A stretch of DNA of 64,000 bases from Acidithiobacillus sp. (GCA_028065135.1 JAPTWR010000086.1:9180-73179), one strand, 5' to 3'. Positions 28,814 through 38,468 are shown, counted from the first letter of the stretch. The notes: generated by a model from the letters alone, not told the origin. Translations and numbers: made by a program.

Positions 28814-29863
28814 GTGGTGTTTGCGGACATGCATATTCATTATCAAATAGATAAACCCGTGCATTTGGATGTTCAGATGGAAGTGCGGGCTTTTACCGTT
28901 TTGCTCGGCCTTTCCGGGGAAGGGAAAAGCATCCTTCTGAAGGCCATTGCCGGGCTGATTCCCGCACGGGGCAGCCCCTTTGGTGGTTTGGCCGCGGAGC
29001 AGCGGCCTATCGGTTATCTGCCCCAGGGTTACGCGTTGTTTCCGCATCTGCGGGCTTGGGAGAATGTCGCTTATCCTCTGCGTGGTTCGGATCGGCGCCG
29101 GCAAGCCATGGATTTGCTGGCACGGGTGGGGCTTGGCGAAATGGCGGAACGCTATCCGGACGCGCTCTCCGGTGGGCAACGTCAGCGGGTGGCGCTGGCC
29201 CGCGCACTGGCTCGGCGACCGGAGTTGCTCCTGCTGGATGAACCTACCTCCGCGCTGGACATGGCCACCCGTGACGAGATTCTTGACGCGTTGATTAGCG
29301 AGGTGCATGACTTCGGTGTGCCCGTGCTGGCGGTCACCCACGACCCGCACCTGGCGATGCTCGCCGATCACATGGCCGTCTTGCTGAATGGCCGCATCGC
29401 CCAGGAGGGCAGTCCGCAGACGATGTTTGCCCGGCCAGTAAGCGCCGGCGTGGCGCGTTTGCTGGGTTTCCGCAATTGCTTCGCGGGAACCGTGGAACAG
29501 GTGGATAGTTTGGGCATGACCGTGATCGTCGCGGGTTGGCCGTTGCGCGCCGGGCCGCGGGAGGATCTGCGTCCTGGCATGGCGGTGACGGTGGTGATTC
29601 GCTCCGAGGATTTTGTTCTGTGTGACGCCGTGGATGCTTCCGCCGAGAATGTATTATGCCTGAAGTTGACCCGTCTGCGCGAGGAAGGGCTCGCATGGCG
29701 TGTCCGCCTGGAAGGGGGCCTTTCGGTGGATATGTTGTTGGCGCGGCGGCTGTGCACGGGTCGAAGGCCGACGATTGGGGAGACGTGGTGTGTGCACGTG
29801 GCCGCGGAGCATGTGCAGGTCCTGATGGAAGAAGGAGGAAGCTCCCGCGCGGCGGGTGATTGA
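28814..29863 (+). CDS. modC: Molybdate ABC transporter ATPase
   Basis: A 349-residue ABC ATPase with Walker A GLSGEGKS (residues 32-39), Q-loop YLPQGYALFPHL, signature LSGGQRQRVALARAL and Walker B LLLLDEPTSALD, followed by H-loop VTHD. The C-terminal ~120 residues form a TOBE/MOP-type molybdate-binding region (VTVVIRSEDFVLC and then ENVLCLKLTRL). It energises uptake through ModB. GTG at 28814 is assumed as start; ATG at 28829 (MHIHYQ) is possible. The rpsT promoter follows closely. Confidence 0.9.
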   Translation: MVFADMHIHYQIDKPVHLDVQMEVRAFTVLLGLSGEGKSILLKAIAGLIPARGSPFGGLAAEQRPIGYLPQGYALFPHLRAWENVAYPLRGSDRRRQAMDLLARVGLGEMAERYPDALSGGQRQRVALARALARRPELLLLDEPTSALDMATRDEILDALISEVHDFGVPVLAVTHDPHLAMLADHMAVLLNGRIAQEGSPQTMFARPVSAGVARLLGFRNCFAGTVEQVDSLGMTVIVAGWPLRAGPREDLRPGMAVTVVIRSEDFVLCDAVDASAENVLCLKLTRLREEGLAWRVRLEGGLSVDMLLARRLCTGRRPTIGETWCVHVAAEHVQVLMEEGGSSRAAGD

Positions 29864-29873
29864 AGAGCGAGCG

Positions 29874-29902
29874 TTGACAGGAGGAGCCGCTAGTCCCAGA
29901 AT
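29874..29902 (+). promoter_or_regulatory. Candidate rpsT promoter
   Basis: A consensus TTGACA at 29874-29879 and CAGAAT at 29897-29902, separated by 17 bases, lie between the modC stop and the rpsT start. This fits a strong ribosomal-protein promoter and implies a leader of about 50 bases. Confidence 0.55.
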
Positions 29903-29958
29903 AGCCCACTTTGATTTTCCTGCAGAGTGCGGGATGGCAGATACCGGAGAGTAAAACG

Positions 29959-30234
29959 TTGGCCAATACAGCTCAGGCGCGCAAGCGCGTATTACAGAAT
30001 GAAAAGCGGCGCTTGCACAATACCAGCCTGCGCTCGCGTCTGCGGACCTATATCAAGGGGGTGCTGAAGGCGGTGCATCTCGGCGACCAGGAACAGGCGC
30101 GCGCGGCGCTGCGTGCCGCGGAGTCGGTCATTGACAAGACGGTCACCAAGGGAGTGGCGCACCGCAACATGGCGGCGCGCACCAAGAGCCGGTTGTCCGC
30201 CCGCGTCAAGGCGATGGGCAACACCGCGCCGTAA
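29959..30234 (+). CDS. rpsT: 30S ribosomal protein bS20
   Basis: A 91-residue basic helical protein that binds 16S rRNA early in small-subunit assembly. It begins [17 protein letters not shown] after a TTG start at 29959, preceded by GGAGAG. A TTG start is also used by the E. coli gene, where it limits translation, so I prefer it to the upstream ATG at 29911. The conserved VDK-type segment and the [16 protein letters not shown] end are present. A hairpin terminator follows at 30271. Confidence 0.97.
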   Translation: MANTAQARKRVLQNEKRRLHNTSLRSRLRTYIKGVLKAVHLGDQEQARAALRAAESVIDKTVTKGVAHRNMAARTKSRLSARVKAMGNTAP

Positions 30235-30270
30235 CGGCGGCCAGGCCCCCGCGCTTGGGGGGAGAAGGCG

Positions 30271-30304
30271 AAAGAGGCGGCCCGGTGGTACGGACCGCCT
30301 CTTT
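30271..30304 (+). terminator. Hairpin terminator after rpsT
   Basis: AAAGAGGCGG and CCGCCTCTTT form a perfect 10-base-pair stem around a 14-base loop. The T-run after it is short, but the stem begins with AAAG and so can work in both directions, shielding rpsT and the convergent defence operon from each other. Confidence 0.65.
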
Positions 30305-30329
30305 GGTGTGGTGTGGCCGGCAGGGCGCG

Positions 30330-30437
30330 CTTACTTGGAGGTGGAAGTCCTCTACTCGCCCGGCAAGGGGAAGAGTCAGCCGAACGGTAAGGGTGTTCTG
30401 GGCGACTGGAAATCTGGAGGAAGTCGAAGGCAACTCA
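30330..30437 (+). mobile_element. Possible group II intron domain I remnant
   Basis: Between the rpsT terminator and the end of the res gene lies sequence reminiscent of the 5' domain of a bacterial group II intron: GGAGGTGGAAGTCCTCTAC, GAGTCAGCCGAACGGTAAGG, GGGCGACTGG and AGGAAGTCGAAGGCAA. No reverse transcriptase ORF or domain V is present, so it would be a truncated relic. Recognition is from memory of intron 5' sequences and is tentative. Confidence 0.35.
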
Positions 30438-30438
30438 A

Positions 30439-33177
30439 TTACGCCTTGACCTCAAAGCGCAGGTAATCCGCGAGCCGTTTCGACTCGTTGATTTCGTCAT
30501 GGGGTATCAGCAGGTACTTCCACGGTTTTGTGCCGACTTCACGTGCGTGATCTGATGCGTACCCGCACCAACGGGCAGCAACGGCCGCTTTCGCCTGAAC
30601 CTCTTGCGTGTTCATGTCGCCACGAGCTTTTGTCTCGACCATGAAAATCGCTGATTCCGTCTCGGCCACGAAGTCGGGGATGTATTCCGGCTGCTCGGTG
30701 CCGAGCTTGTAATAGATCTGAAATTGCCCCTTCGCGGGCTTGAGCCACTTCGTCGCGTCGCGCTCCAGGATGATGGCGAAGCGCCGTTCGGTGTCCGAGT
30801 CGAACTTCTGCAGCGGGTAGAGGCAACGCGCGAAGCCACCGAACAGCATTTGCTTGATGCGACTGGGATCAAGCACGGTCTCTCGGAAGTGGTGGGCCGT
30901 CTGGCCTGCCGTGGCGGTGTAGTTGCACGGCTTGAGTTCGGTGAAGCCGCGACTGACCTGCACCTCGTACTCGGTCGCTTCTTCCCAGAAGTGAGCCATC
31001 ATCTGCGCGTGGATTTCCCGTGCGATCAGGCGGCGGTCACGATCGAGGACGCTGATGGCATCCATCTCGGACAGATAACCGCGCAGGTGCTGCACCATCT
31101 GGCCTGCGAGGTCGTAGAGGAGATCGGCGTGGGTGAAGTAGTCAATGTCGTCGAAGTCCACCAGCGCGTGGACGATGTAGTCCTCCGGGTGCTGCTCCTT
31201 GAGCCCGACCTCGGCAGCCAGGGTGAACTGTTCGTTGGTGCGCAGCATCTGCCCGACGATCTCGCGCTGGCCCGGCTGGAGATGGAGCTGGCTCACATCC
31301 AGCTTGAAGGCGTGGAAGCCCGTCGTGACCTCGCCAGTCGGCACCACCGCGATGCGCGGGATGTCGATGGTCTGCTGCACCACGATCTCGGTGGTCTTCG
31401 CCACCACGGCGGACAAGTCAAGTGAGGGAACTGATTCATCCACGCCCGCCAGCAATTCGCCTTGCAGCGGCTTCAACCGCTCCGCCACCTCCGCGAGGAT
31501 TACCGATTGCACTTCTGGTTTCAGCAGCGCGCTGCTGGTGGGCACTAGATCGCGCCTGACCTCGTACTTGCCGATGACGTCCATAACCATGCGCGCGGCC
31601 TGCTTCTCCGCCTCCGTGGTGAACACCGGTTTGGGCGCGGGGACTTCCGGTCCACTGTCAGTGGCTGAAGCCCCTGTGACCACGACCGGCGCTTCCGTCA
31701 AGCCTAGACGCGCCGATGCACCCGACTCGACCTGCACGCTGACCTTCTTATCGTCGGTGCTCGGCGCATCGAGGATGACCTGCTTCAGGCGAATCGGCGA
31801 GTCGCCGCGGTTGGCCTCGTCGATGATCTCCTGGAATTTGTCGTGCGCGACGATGTTCAAGCGATCCACCATTGCTACGCCCGTGCGCTTGCCGTAAGGC
31901 AGGCGCAGGCCGCGCCCGATGGACTGCTCGATCAGCGTGCGGGCATTGGCCGCACGCAGCGGAACGATGGTGTAGAGGTTGGTCACGTCCCAGCCCTCCT
32001 TGAGCATGTTGACGTGAATCACGATCTCGGTCGGTTCGTCCACGCTCTCCACGGCCAGCAGGCGCGTGATCATCTCCTCTTCTTCGGCGCCGGTACGGCT
32101 GGAATCGACCTGAATCACCTTGCCCTGGTAGCGCCCCTCGTAGAAGGCTTCCGACTCCAGAAGCGCCAAGAGTTGCGCCGCGTGCGTGGTATCGCGGGCG
32201 ATGACGAGCATGAAGGGCTTGACCGGCTTGACGCCGTTCTCGCGGGCGTAGGTGAGCAACTCGACCTTGGTGGTCTCGTGCAGGCGGACGCCGTCCTCCA
32301 GCTTGGTCTTTTCGATCTCCTCCGGCGTGTGGGCCTTGGCGTCGAAATTGCGCTGGGTGACCACGGCGGGCTCCTTGACGAAGCCATCCTCCATCGCCCG
32401 CGCCAGCGGATAGTCGATCACCACGTTCCTGAACGGCACCGGCCCTCGGCTGGACTCGACGAAGGGCGTCGCCGTCACTTCCAGACCGAATAGCGGCTTG
32501 AGCTCGTTGATGGCGCGCACCCCGGCGCTGGCCCGGTAACGGTGCGATTCGTCCATCAGCAGCACCAGGTCAGGCAGATTCGCGAGATGGTTGAAATAGC
32601 TATCGCCCAGCACTTCCTTCATGCGCTTGATGCGCGGCTCCTTGCCGCCGCGCACCTCGGAGTTGATCTTGGAGATGTTGAAGATGTTGATGCGTACCAG
32701 CTCATCGACATAGCCTTGCAGTTGCTCGCCAACTGCGCTTCCCGTCTGGTCATAGTTGTCGCCGGTGATGATCAGCGGCGCTTGCTGCGCGAATTCGGCA
32801 ATGCCTTTGAACACGTACTTCGGCGTGTTGCGCGTGAAGTCCGTGATGAGCTTGTTGTAGATCGTCAAGTTGGGGGCGAGCACGAAGAAGTTGTTGATGC
32901 CATGTGCCAGATGCAGATAGGCGATGAAGGCTCCCATCAGGCGCGTCTTGCCCACGCCGGTAGCCAGGGCAAAGCACAGCGACGGAAATTCGCGCTCGAA
33001 GTCCGCAAGCGTCGGAAACTCGGCCTTCAGCGTGGCGAGGATTGCAGCGATGTCACGCTCGTGGCCCAGGAGTTCGGGCGCGGCATCGATCGCGCGCGCG
33101 AGCTTGCTGAGGGATTCGGCCTGCGGCGGACGCAGCGACAGGCGGCCCGTGATGTGGTTCTGTACGCGGGCGCTCAT
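30439..33177 (-). CDS. Type III-like restriction subunit Res (helicase-nuclease)
   Basis: A 912-residue superfamily 2 helicase with a C-terminal nuclease domain. Walker A TGVGKT is at residues 73-78, DESH at 209-212, and a helicase motif VI-like [13 protein letters not shown] follows. A PD-(D/E)XK nuclease core appears near the end ([18 protein letters not shown]). The size and motifs fit a Type III-like Res, similar to proteins I recall being labelled BPTD_3080-family restriction endonucleases. Its ATG overlaps the stop of the second YhcG gene (ATGA), and the methyltransferase is one gene further upstream, so modification, nuclease and Res are made together. It is the last gene of the operon. 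Confidence 0.88.
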   Translation of the reverse strand: MSARVQNHITGRLSLRPPQAESLSKLARAIDAAPELLGHERDIAAILATLKAEFPTLADFEREFPSLCFALATGVGKTRLMGAFIAYLHLAHGINNFFVLAPNLTIYNKLITDFTRNTPKYVFKGIAEFAQQAPLIITGDNYDQTGSAVGEQLQGYVDELVRINIFNISKINSEVRGGKEPRIKRMKEVLGDSYFNHLANLPDLVLLMDESHRYRASAGVRAINELKPLFGLEVTATPFVESSRGPVPFRNVVIDYPLARAMEDGFVKEPAVVTQRNFDAKAHTPEEIEKTKLEDGVRLHETTKVELLTYARENGVKPVKPFMLVIARDTTHAAQLLALLESEAFYEGRYQGKVIQVDSSRTGAEEEEMITRLLAVESVDEPTEIVIHVNMLKEGWDVTNLYTIVPLRAANARTLIEQSIGRGLRLPYGKRTGVAMVDRLNIVAHDKFQEIIDEANRGDSPIRLKQVILDAPSTDDKKVSVQVESGASARLGLTEAPVVVTGASATDSGPEVPAPKPVFTTEAEKQAARMVMDVIGKYEVRRDLVPTSSALLKPEVQSVILAEVAERLKPLQGELLAGVDESVPSLDLSAVVAKTTEIVVQQTIDIPRIAVVPTGEVTTGFHAFKLDVSQLHLQPGQREIVGQMLRTNEQFTLAAEVGLKEQHPEDYIVHALVDFDDIDYFTHADLLYDLAGQMVQHLRGYLSEMDAISVLDRDRRLIAREIHAQMMAHFWEEATEYEVQVSRGFTELKPCNYTATAGQTAHHFRETVLDPSRIKQMLFGGFARCLYPLQKFDSDTERRFAIILERDATKWLKPAKGQFQIYYKLGTEQPEYIPDFVAETESAIFMVETKARGDMNTQEVQAKAAVAARWCGYASDHAREVGTKPWKYLLIPHDEINESKRLADYLRFEVKA

Positions 33178-34274
33178 TCTTTTTCTCCTTTTTCTTCCCC
33201 GCCAACGTGTAAGTCGCGCTTACCGGTTGCCGCTTCAAACTCCCCGTCGTCAATCGCCCCCAGTTCGCTTTCCAGTTCCTCCACCGTCGGCAGGCTGGTG
33301 CCCAGCGCTTCCGGCAGGGCACGCACCAGTTGGTATTCGGCCACGCCTATGGGCTTGTCAATGCCCGAGAGCGCGTATTCGGCCACCGTCCGTTTCTTGG
33401 TCTTGCACAACAACAAGCCGATGGTGGGCTTGTCGTCGGGGGCCTTGATTTGCTTGTCCACTGCGGTCAGGTAGAAATTCAGCTGTCCCGCGTGTTCCGG
33501 CTTGAAGGCTGTGGCCTTCAGTTCCACGACCACGTGGCACTTGAGCCGCGTGTGATAGAAGAGCAGGTCAACGAAGAACTCGTCACCTTCGACCTCCAGC
33601 CGGAACTGACGGCCCATGAAGGCAAAACCACTGCCCAGCTCCAGCAGAAAGCGGGTGATATGCCGCACCAGCGCATTTTCGATGTCGCGCTCATGCGCTT
33701 CATCGCCCAAGCCCAGAAAGTCGAACAGATACGGGTCTTTCAGGGTTTCATGCGCCAGTCCCGAATGCGGTGGGGGCAAACGAGCGTCGAAGTTGGTCAC
33801 CGCCTGCCCCTGGCGTTCATGCAACCGGTTGCGGATTTGGAGCTCCAATGTGCTGCGCGACCAGCCTTCGGCGCGGGCTCGCTCGGCATAGCGCAGGCGC
33901 AGATCGGGGTCTTTGAGCCGCGTGATGAGCAGTACATTGTGTCCCCACGGTAATTGTCCAACGGACTGTTGGACAATTGCGGCCTCCGGCCAGACTTCGG
34001 CAAAGGCCCGCATATAGAGCAGATTGGCGCGGGAAAATCCCTTTATTTCCGGGAAGGCTTCGCGCAAATCGCGCGCCAGTCGCTCGATCACCTTGCTGCC
34101 CCAGCCTTGCGCCGCCTGCCGTTCCAGTATGTCGCGGCCGATCTGCCAGTAAAGCCGGATCAACTCCGCATTGGCCGCCAATACTGCACATTGTCGGGCG
34201 GCAGTGACCCGCCCTTTGATCTCAGCCAGCCAATCCGCGTAATCCGCCGGGATTGCACTGATTTTCTTATTCAT
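33174..34274 (-). CDS. YhcG/DUF1016 PD-(D/E)XK nuclease (copy 1)
   Basis: A 366-residue protein with an N-terminal DUF1016 helical domain (residues ~10-150; LYWQIGRDILERQAAQGWG, GFSRANLLYMRAF) and a C-terminal nuclease domain with D236 in FFVDLLFYHTRLKC and E251-L-K253. The ATG at 34274 follows the mod stop by two bases; longer versions of this frame run back through mod and are rejected. It overlaps the res start by four bases. A second YhcG protein is encoded in the same operon at 38959-40014. The role is presumably nucleolytic, but the substrate is unknown. Confidence 0.88.
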   Translation of the reverse strand: MNKKISAIPADYADWLAEIKGRVTAARQCAVLAANAELIRLYWQIGRDILERQAAQGWGSKVIERLARDLREAFPEIKGFSRANLLYMRAFAEVWPEAAIVQQSVGQLPWGHNVLLITRLKDPDLRLRYAERARAEGWSRSTLELQIRNRLHERQGQAVTNFDARLPPPHSGLAHETLKDPYLFDFLGLGDEAHERDIENALVRHITRFLLELGSGFAFMGRQFRLEVEGDEFFVDLLFYHTRLKCHVVVELKATAFKPEHAGQLNFYLTAVDKQIKAPDDKPTIGLLLCKTKKRTVAEYALSGIDKPIGVAEYQLVRALPEALGTSLPTVEELESELGAIDDGEFEAATGKRDLHVGGEEKGEKE

Positions 34275-34276
34275 GG

Positions 34277-35959
34277 CTAGCCCTCCCCATCGCCAAACAG
34301 ATCGGGCGTGCGCGCTGCCTGACTCCCTCTCCCTCTGGAAGAGGGCTGGGGTGAGGGCGCTTTGGGCTCCGGCTCCGCCATCGGCAGATTGGCCACGTTC
34401 AGGCTGTAGTCGTCGTGCCCCCACTCGCAGCGGGCCAGCACCATCTTCGGGATTTTTTTCAGCGTCAGGTTCGGCCAGCGCTCCGCCGCCCTGATCGCCG
34501 AAACTCCGTGGAAAGCGGCGCAGCACACCAGCAGGCTCAGCGAAGGGCCGACTTCATCGGACAGGGCTTGCAGTTGCTCGGCGGATAGGTTCTGCGTGGT
34601 GACGTAGATGAAATCGCGCTCGCTGGAGTGGCCGTGCTGCCACCAGTGCGCTTCTGACGGCGCGTAGTTGAAGCCTTCCAGCTTGGCCAGCGCCTCGGCC
34701 AGTTGCGCAGCGTTGTATTCGGGATTGATGACCGGGTTGCCCCAGCGGTCGTTGACGATCAGGCTGGGGGCAAGGCGGTAATAGCGGAAGCCGCCGCCGC
34801 CCTGCCAGCCAACGGTTTCTGTAATGCCGCCCTGGTCCTCGGCGTCGATCACCTTCTTCATGCGCGGGATGATGTGCGTGTGGCAGTGCTCGCCCAGCTC
34901 CACCATGATCCAGCGGCGACCCATTTTGTGGGCGACCGCGCCGGTGGTGCCGGAGCCGGCGAAGGAGTCGAGGACGAGGTCGCCGGGATTGGTGGCAATG
35001 TGAATTACCCCTCGCAGCAGTTCTTCGGGTTTCGGCGTTCCAAAAGGCTCTTGGTCGGGGAACAGCGCCAATACTTCCTTCTTCGCAGTCTCGTTATCTC
35101 CAAATGACGACGCATCCCACCATGTCATCGGGACCAAGCCACTTTGCTCTCCCAGAAACTGCTTGATGCGAGGGCGGCCCGAGCCATTGTTCGGAAAGTA
35201 CACCCGGTCTTCGGCGAGCAGGCCCTTAAACACAGGCTCAGTGGCTGCCCAGCATCGTCCCCTGGGTGGCGTTAGGATGTCACCTGAAGGAGCGACGATG
35301 TCGTACATCTGATTCGGCCGAAACCCCTGCGCGCTGAATGGAATAGAACGCCAAGGACCACGCCGATCACCATCTGGGTTCGAGAATCCTTCTTCGTTCG
35401 ATGGAAGCGTGTTCCTGGCATCCTTCCACTTCAACGCGCCCGATTTTGCGTATAGGAGAAGGTGGTCATGAGCCGACCCGATGGCTGCCCGGTTTTCCCG
35501 TGACGTACGTTTCTGCCAAACAATGTTGGCCACGAAATTCGCCCGCCCAAATACCTCATCGCACAACACCTTGAGGTAATGGCACTCGTTGTCATCAATC
35601 GTGATCCACAGCGACCCATCCTCCGATAGCAAGCGCCGAATGATCTCCAGCCTGTCGCGCATCAAACCAAGCCAGATCGAGTGCTCCAGCCCGTCGTCGT
35701 AGTGCGTGAAAGCGCTGCCGGTGTTGTACGGCGGGTCGATGAACACGCACTTCACCCGGCCAGCGAACTCCGCTTCCAGCGCCTTCAGCGCCAGCAGGTT
35801 GTCACCGAAGATCAGCCGGTTATCGAAGATGTCGTTGTCCGTCACGCGATGCTTGGCGTGATACGACTTCTCCGGATCTTCGAGCAGGATGCGCGGCTCC
35901 AGCTTGGGCCGCTTCTCCTTTCCGATCCATGTCAGTTCTAGTTTTTGCTTGCTGCTCAT
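34277..35959 (-). CDS. Type III-like adenine-specific DNA methyltransferase Mod
   Basis: A 560-residue methyltransferase, expected to methylate adenine at N6. Catalytic DPPY is at residues 75-78, before the AdoMet-binding FAGSGTT at about 333-339; this order defines the beta class used by Type III Mod. The middle part between the motifs would carry target recognition. The last 35 residues are unusual: SPQPSSRGRG is encoded by a dispersed palindromic repeat inserted near the 3' end. It lies 7 bases after the ATPase gene and two bases before the YhcG gene. A cognate Res is encoded two genes downstream. Confidence 0.92.
   Translation of the reverse strand: MSSKQKLELTWIGKEKRPKLEPRILLEDPEKSYHAKHRVTDNDIFDNRLIFGDNLLALKALEAEFAGRVKCVFIDPPYNTGSAFTHYDDGLEHSIWLGLMRDRLEIIRRLLSEDGSLWITIDDNECHYLKVLCDEVFGRANFVANIVWQKRTSRENRAAIGSAHDHLLLYAKSGALKWKDARNTLPSNEEGFSNPDGDRRGPWRSIPFSAQGFRPNQMYDIVAPSGDILTPPRGRCWAATEPVFKGLLAEDRVYFPNNGSGRPRIKQFLGEQSGLVPMTWWDASSFGDNETAKKEVLALFPDQEPFGTPKPEELLRGVIHIATNPGDLVLDSFAGSGTTGAVAHKMGRRWIMVELGEHCHTHIIPRMKKVIDAEDQGGITETVGWQGGGGFRYYRLAPSLIVNDRWGNPVINPEYNAAQLAEALAKLEGFNYAPSEAHWWQHGHSSERDFIYVTTQNLSAEQLQALSDEVGPSLSLLVCCAAFHGVSAIRAAERWPNLTLKKIPKMVLARCEWGHDDYSLNVANLPMAEPEPKAPSPQPSSRGRGSQAARTPDLFGDGEG
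34323..34359. repeat. Dispersed palindromic repeat inside mod
   Basis: A 37-base element contains the nested inverted repeat CCCTCT (34331-34336) and AGAGGG (34340-34345) inside CCCTCT/GTGAGGG outer arms. It is of the type widely scattered in proteobacterial genomes and recognised by its translations (SLSLWxRAGVRA on one strand, SPQPSxxGRG on the other). Here it is in frame with mod. Confidence 0.65.
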
Positions 35960-35966
35960 TGATCTT

Positions 35967-38288
35967 TCAACTCGGCTTCTTCAGTGGATGCAGGCGGCGC
36001 GTATCCCCGCCATTCCTCCAATAACTACCCGTATCTTTTGTCGGCCAGCCGTGGTCGGGACATATCAGTGCGTCGGATAGCTGCTCGACCAGCCGGGCAA
36101 ACCTGATTCCATCGTCAGGGTAAAGATCGAAGGCTAGCGCATTGAAGTGCGCTCCCAACACGTTCCTTGCCTGCGCAATGGCCTTGATGTCTTCGAGAAT
36201 TTGCTTTATCTGAACAGTGGTGACTTTCTGCACGCCTGCCACATCCACGCCAATTAACTCTGCACTCAGCGCTGTCAGCAGCGGCCCATGCACGGCGCTC
36301 AACAACTCATTAAGCACATAAGCATTGCCTGGCTTCCTCGGAACGGCGCATCCGTATTTCAGCGTCAGGAAATCGAGGACGGCCTCCAGAATGACGCCAG
36401 CTTTTCCGATAATGGCTTGAACATCCGCGTCAGGTGCAGCGAGCAGTGCCTTCAGTCGAGCGATTTCCGGCACGGAACCCGTCAGCACGATGCCGTCGCC
36501 GAGCGACCAATGCTTCAATTCGACGAACTGACAGACCTTATCCGGCTTAAGGATTCCCCAGCGGAATTTTTCCCTCCAGGGCCGGTAGTGCGTGGTGACA
36601 ATGGCATGCTGGAACTTCTGGCTGACTTCATAGATCAAGCCGATAACCCGCTCGACGTGCGGCTCGTCCACGCTGCCCAGCACGTCATCCAGCACCAGAA
36701 TTTTCTTTTCCGGCGTTTCGCGCTCCGTCAGCGCCAGGAACACGCACAAACCCAGCGTATCCAAATGCGAATCACTGAAATACGCTTGCGGCGGCGCATC
36801 CGGCTTGCCGCCAAACTCGGTGGCGATTTCCAGCGAGCCGCGCTTGGCTGCGTCTAGCGCCATGACAATCTTGTTCAATCCTTCGCCCGGATGGATGGCC
36901 TCGTAGAGTTCGCCAACACGGGTGGAAATTGTGCCGAGAATCCCATCCGTATATTTTTTCCGTTCACTCTCCACGACTTGCAGGATTTCACGCAATCGCG
37001 GGAGAACGTTAGCCAAGTCGTTGGCAGCCGCATCACTCTCCTCATATTCCTTCAATGAACGGCGTAGTGTTGCTACGAAGTTCTTGCGATCCACGCAGGC
37101 GTCCGACGCCTGCTTCCAGCCCTCGCGCTTGCCCTTGTTGTCGTCAATCCACTCCGCCCACCTCTCCGGCTCAGCAGAAACAGGAAACGCGGGCAACTCC
37201 AAGCCTGAAATATCCTTGGAAGCATCGCAGTAAGATTTCAGTGCCGTAAAATCATCTGCGCCACTTTTCACGAAGTCATCAAGGCGTTGCTGCTCGCGCC
37301 TTATCGCATTCTCGTGGCTTTTCGCAGTCTTCTTGGCTGCATCCAGCTTGGCATGGAGTCCCTGCGATTGGATGCGGCGATTGACCTCGGCCACCAAGCC
37401 TTCAGCCTTTTCGCTACTTTCGCAAAGGGGACAAACAGCAGGGTGCGGATGCTTGGTGAAATGCTGCTGCGCAGCCTTCAGTATATCTAGGACTTCCAGA
37501 TACTCGCCGGCCGCCTCATTGGTTATCGCATCCAATGACGCCTGCGCTTTCGCTGAATTCTCTCTTGCCACTTTCAGTTGTGCGTTAAGTTCAATCAGCT
37601 TACTTGGGTGCGAGATGACTTTATCCCAACGCAAAATCAACTCGTCGATGGCAGCTTTCCGCTTGTCGAGTTCCTGCTGATCCTTCTGTATCTCGGTCTG
37701 CGCCCAAATAAATGCGCTTGGCGCCGGGCTGCCCGCTTCGTTCCAGAAATGCTCGATGTTCGTTTTGTTTGCGCCCAAGCGTGTCGTCGCAGTCTCAAAA
37801 TCCTTGTTCTTGTCGCCGATTAGCTTGCGCAAGGCCGCTTCGGAGTTTTCCACACCGGAAACATCGACGAACCTGCTGATCTCCTTGTAGCGATCAGCAG
37901 GTTGAGCCACAATCAAGTTCAAGATTTGGCTGCGCCGCAAAACAGCAGCTTGTGGCCTCAGCTGTTCGTTATCCACCGGTGCATTTCTCTTTCCCAAGGA
38001 CAGAGTGCATGTACCTGCCGATGTTGCAAGCACAACCTTCACATCGCCGTGAGCTTTTCCTACTGAAGGCCAGTACGGCCGGGTCTCGCCACCTACACCG
38101 CGCTTTTCCAAAGAGCCGACATTGCCGTTGCCGAGCAAGTCGAAAGCATCCGCAATCGTGGACTTCCCGGTTCCATTTTCACCATAGACAATGGTGAGCT
38201 TCTTGCCTTTCTCGAAGGTCAAGGCAAATGGCGTCACCGCGCCGCGCAAATTCTCAATCCGCAAACTGGACAACGAAGGAGCATTCAT
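35967..38288 (-). CDS. SMC-like ATPase with CxxC hook and HEPN RNase motif
   Basis: A 773-residue protein resembling RloC-type effectors. Walker A GENGTGKST is at residues 36-44. Long coiled-coil arms flank CPLC (286-289), a possible zinc hook at the hairpin tip. A signature-like DSHLDTLGL lies near 506, Walker B ILVLDDVLGSVD at 530-541 and the H-loop histidine at 567. The C-terminal 180 residues are outside the ATPase and contain RNVLGAH (R708 to H714), the R-x4-6-H motif of HEPN ribonucleases. I infer an ATP-gated RNA-cleaving effector of the abortive-infection kind. Its ATG overlaps the stop of a 58-residue ORF. It could be a tRNA anticodon nuclease, but the substrate is unknown. Confidence 0.8.
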   Translation of the reverse strand: MNAPSLSSLRIENLRGAVTPFALTFEKGKKLTIVYGENGTGKSTIADAFDLLGNGNVGSLEKRGVGGETRPYWPSVGKAHGDVKVVLATSAGTCTLSLGKRNAPVDNEQLRPQAAVLRRSQILNLIVAQPADRYKEISRFVDVSGVENSEAALRKLIGDKNKDFETATTRLGANKTNIEHFWNEAGSPAPSAFIWAQTEIQKDQQELDKRKAAIDELILRWDKVISHPSKLIELNAQLKVARENSAKAQASLDAITNEAAGEYLEVLDILKAAQQHFTKHPHPAVCPLCESSEKAEGLVAEVNRRIQSQGLHAKLDAAKKTAKSHENAIRREQQRLDDFVKSGADDFTALKSYCDASKDISGLELPAFPVSAEPERWAEWIDDNKGKREGWKQASDACVDRKNFVATLRRSLKEYEESDAAANDLANVLPRLREILQVVESERKKYTDGILGTISTRVGELYEAIHPGEGLNKIVMALDAAKRGSLEIATEFGGKPDAPPQAYFSDSHLDTLGLCVFLALTERETPEKKILVLDDVLGSVDEPHVERVIGLIYEVSQKFQHAIVTTHYRPWREKFRWGILKPDKVCQFVELKHWSLGDGIVLTGSVPEIARLKALLAAPDADVQAIIGKAGVILEAVLDFLTLKYGCAVPRKPGNAYVLNELLSAVHGPLLTALSAELIGVDVAGVQKVTTVQIKQILEDIKAIAQARNVLGAHFNALAFDLYPDDGIRFARLVEQLSDALICPDHGWPTKDTGSYWRNGGDTRRLHPLKKPS

Positions 38289-38461
38289 TGATTGGCCCCC
38301 TTCGCAACTGCCTTTTCAGCCGCGAGAAGCCAGTCTTCCGCCTTCATTGTTCCAACGGCGATTTTGGCCTTTGATTTCGCAATATCCTCCGGCAAAAGTA
38401 AACCCTTTCCCTCCAGCAGAGGAGCTATCACTTCGGCCAATTCTTCGGATGGGGATTTCAT
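38285..38461 (-). CDS. Small 58-aa protein upstream of the ATPase-HEPN gene
   Basis: Starts MKSPSEELAEVIAPLLEGKG at ATG 38461 with GAGGTG at good spacing, 7 bases after the KTSC stop, and ends in an ATGA overlap with the large ATPase gene. An upstream ATG at 38485 overlaps KTSC and is less likely. The predicted protein is helical and acidic-to-neutral, with no recognised domain. Its fixed position before a putative toxic RNase suggests an accessory or antitoxin-like partner, which is inference. Confidence 0.65.
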   Translation of the reverse strand: MKSPSEELAEVIAPLLEGKGLLLPEDIAKSKAKIAVGTMKAEDWLLAAEKAVAKGANQ

Positions 38462-38468
38462 ATTCACC

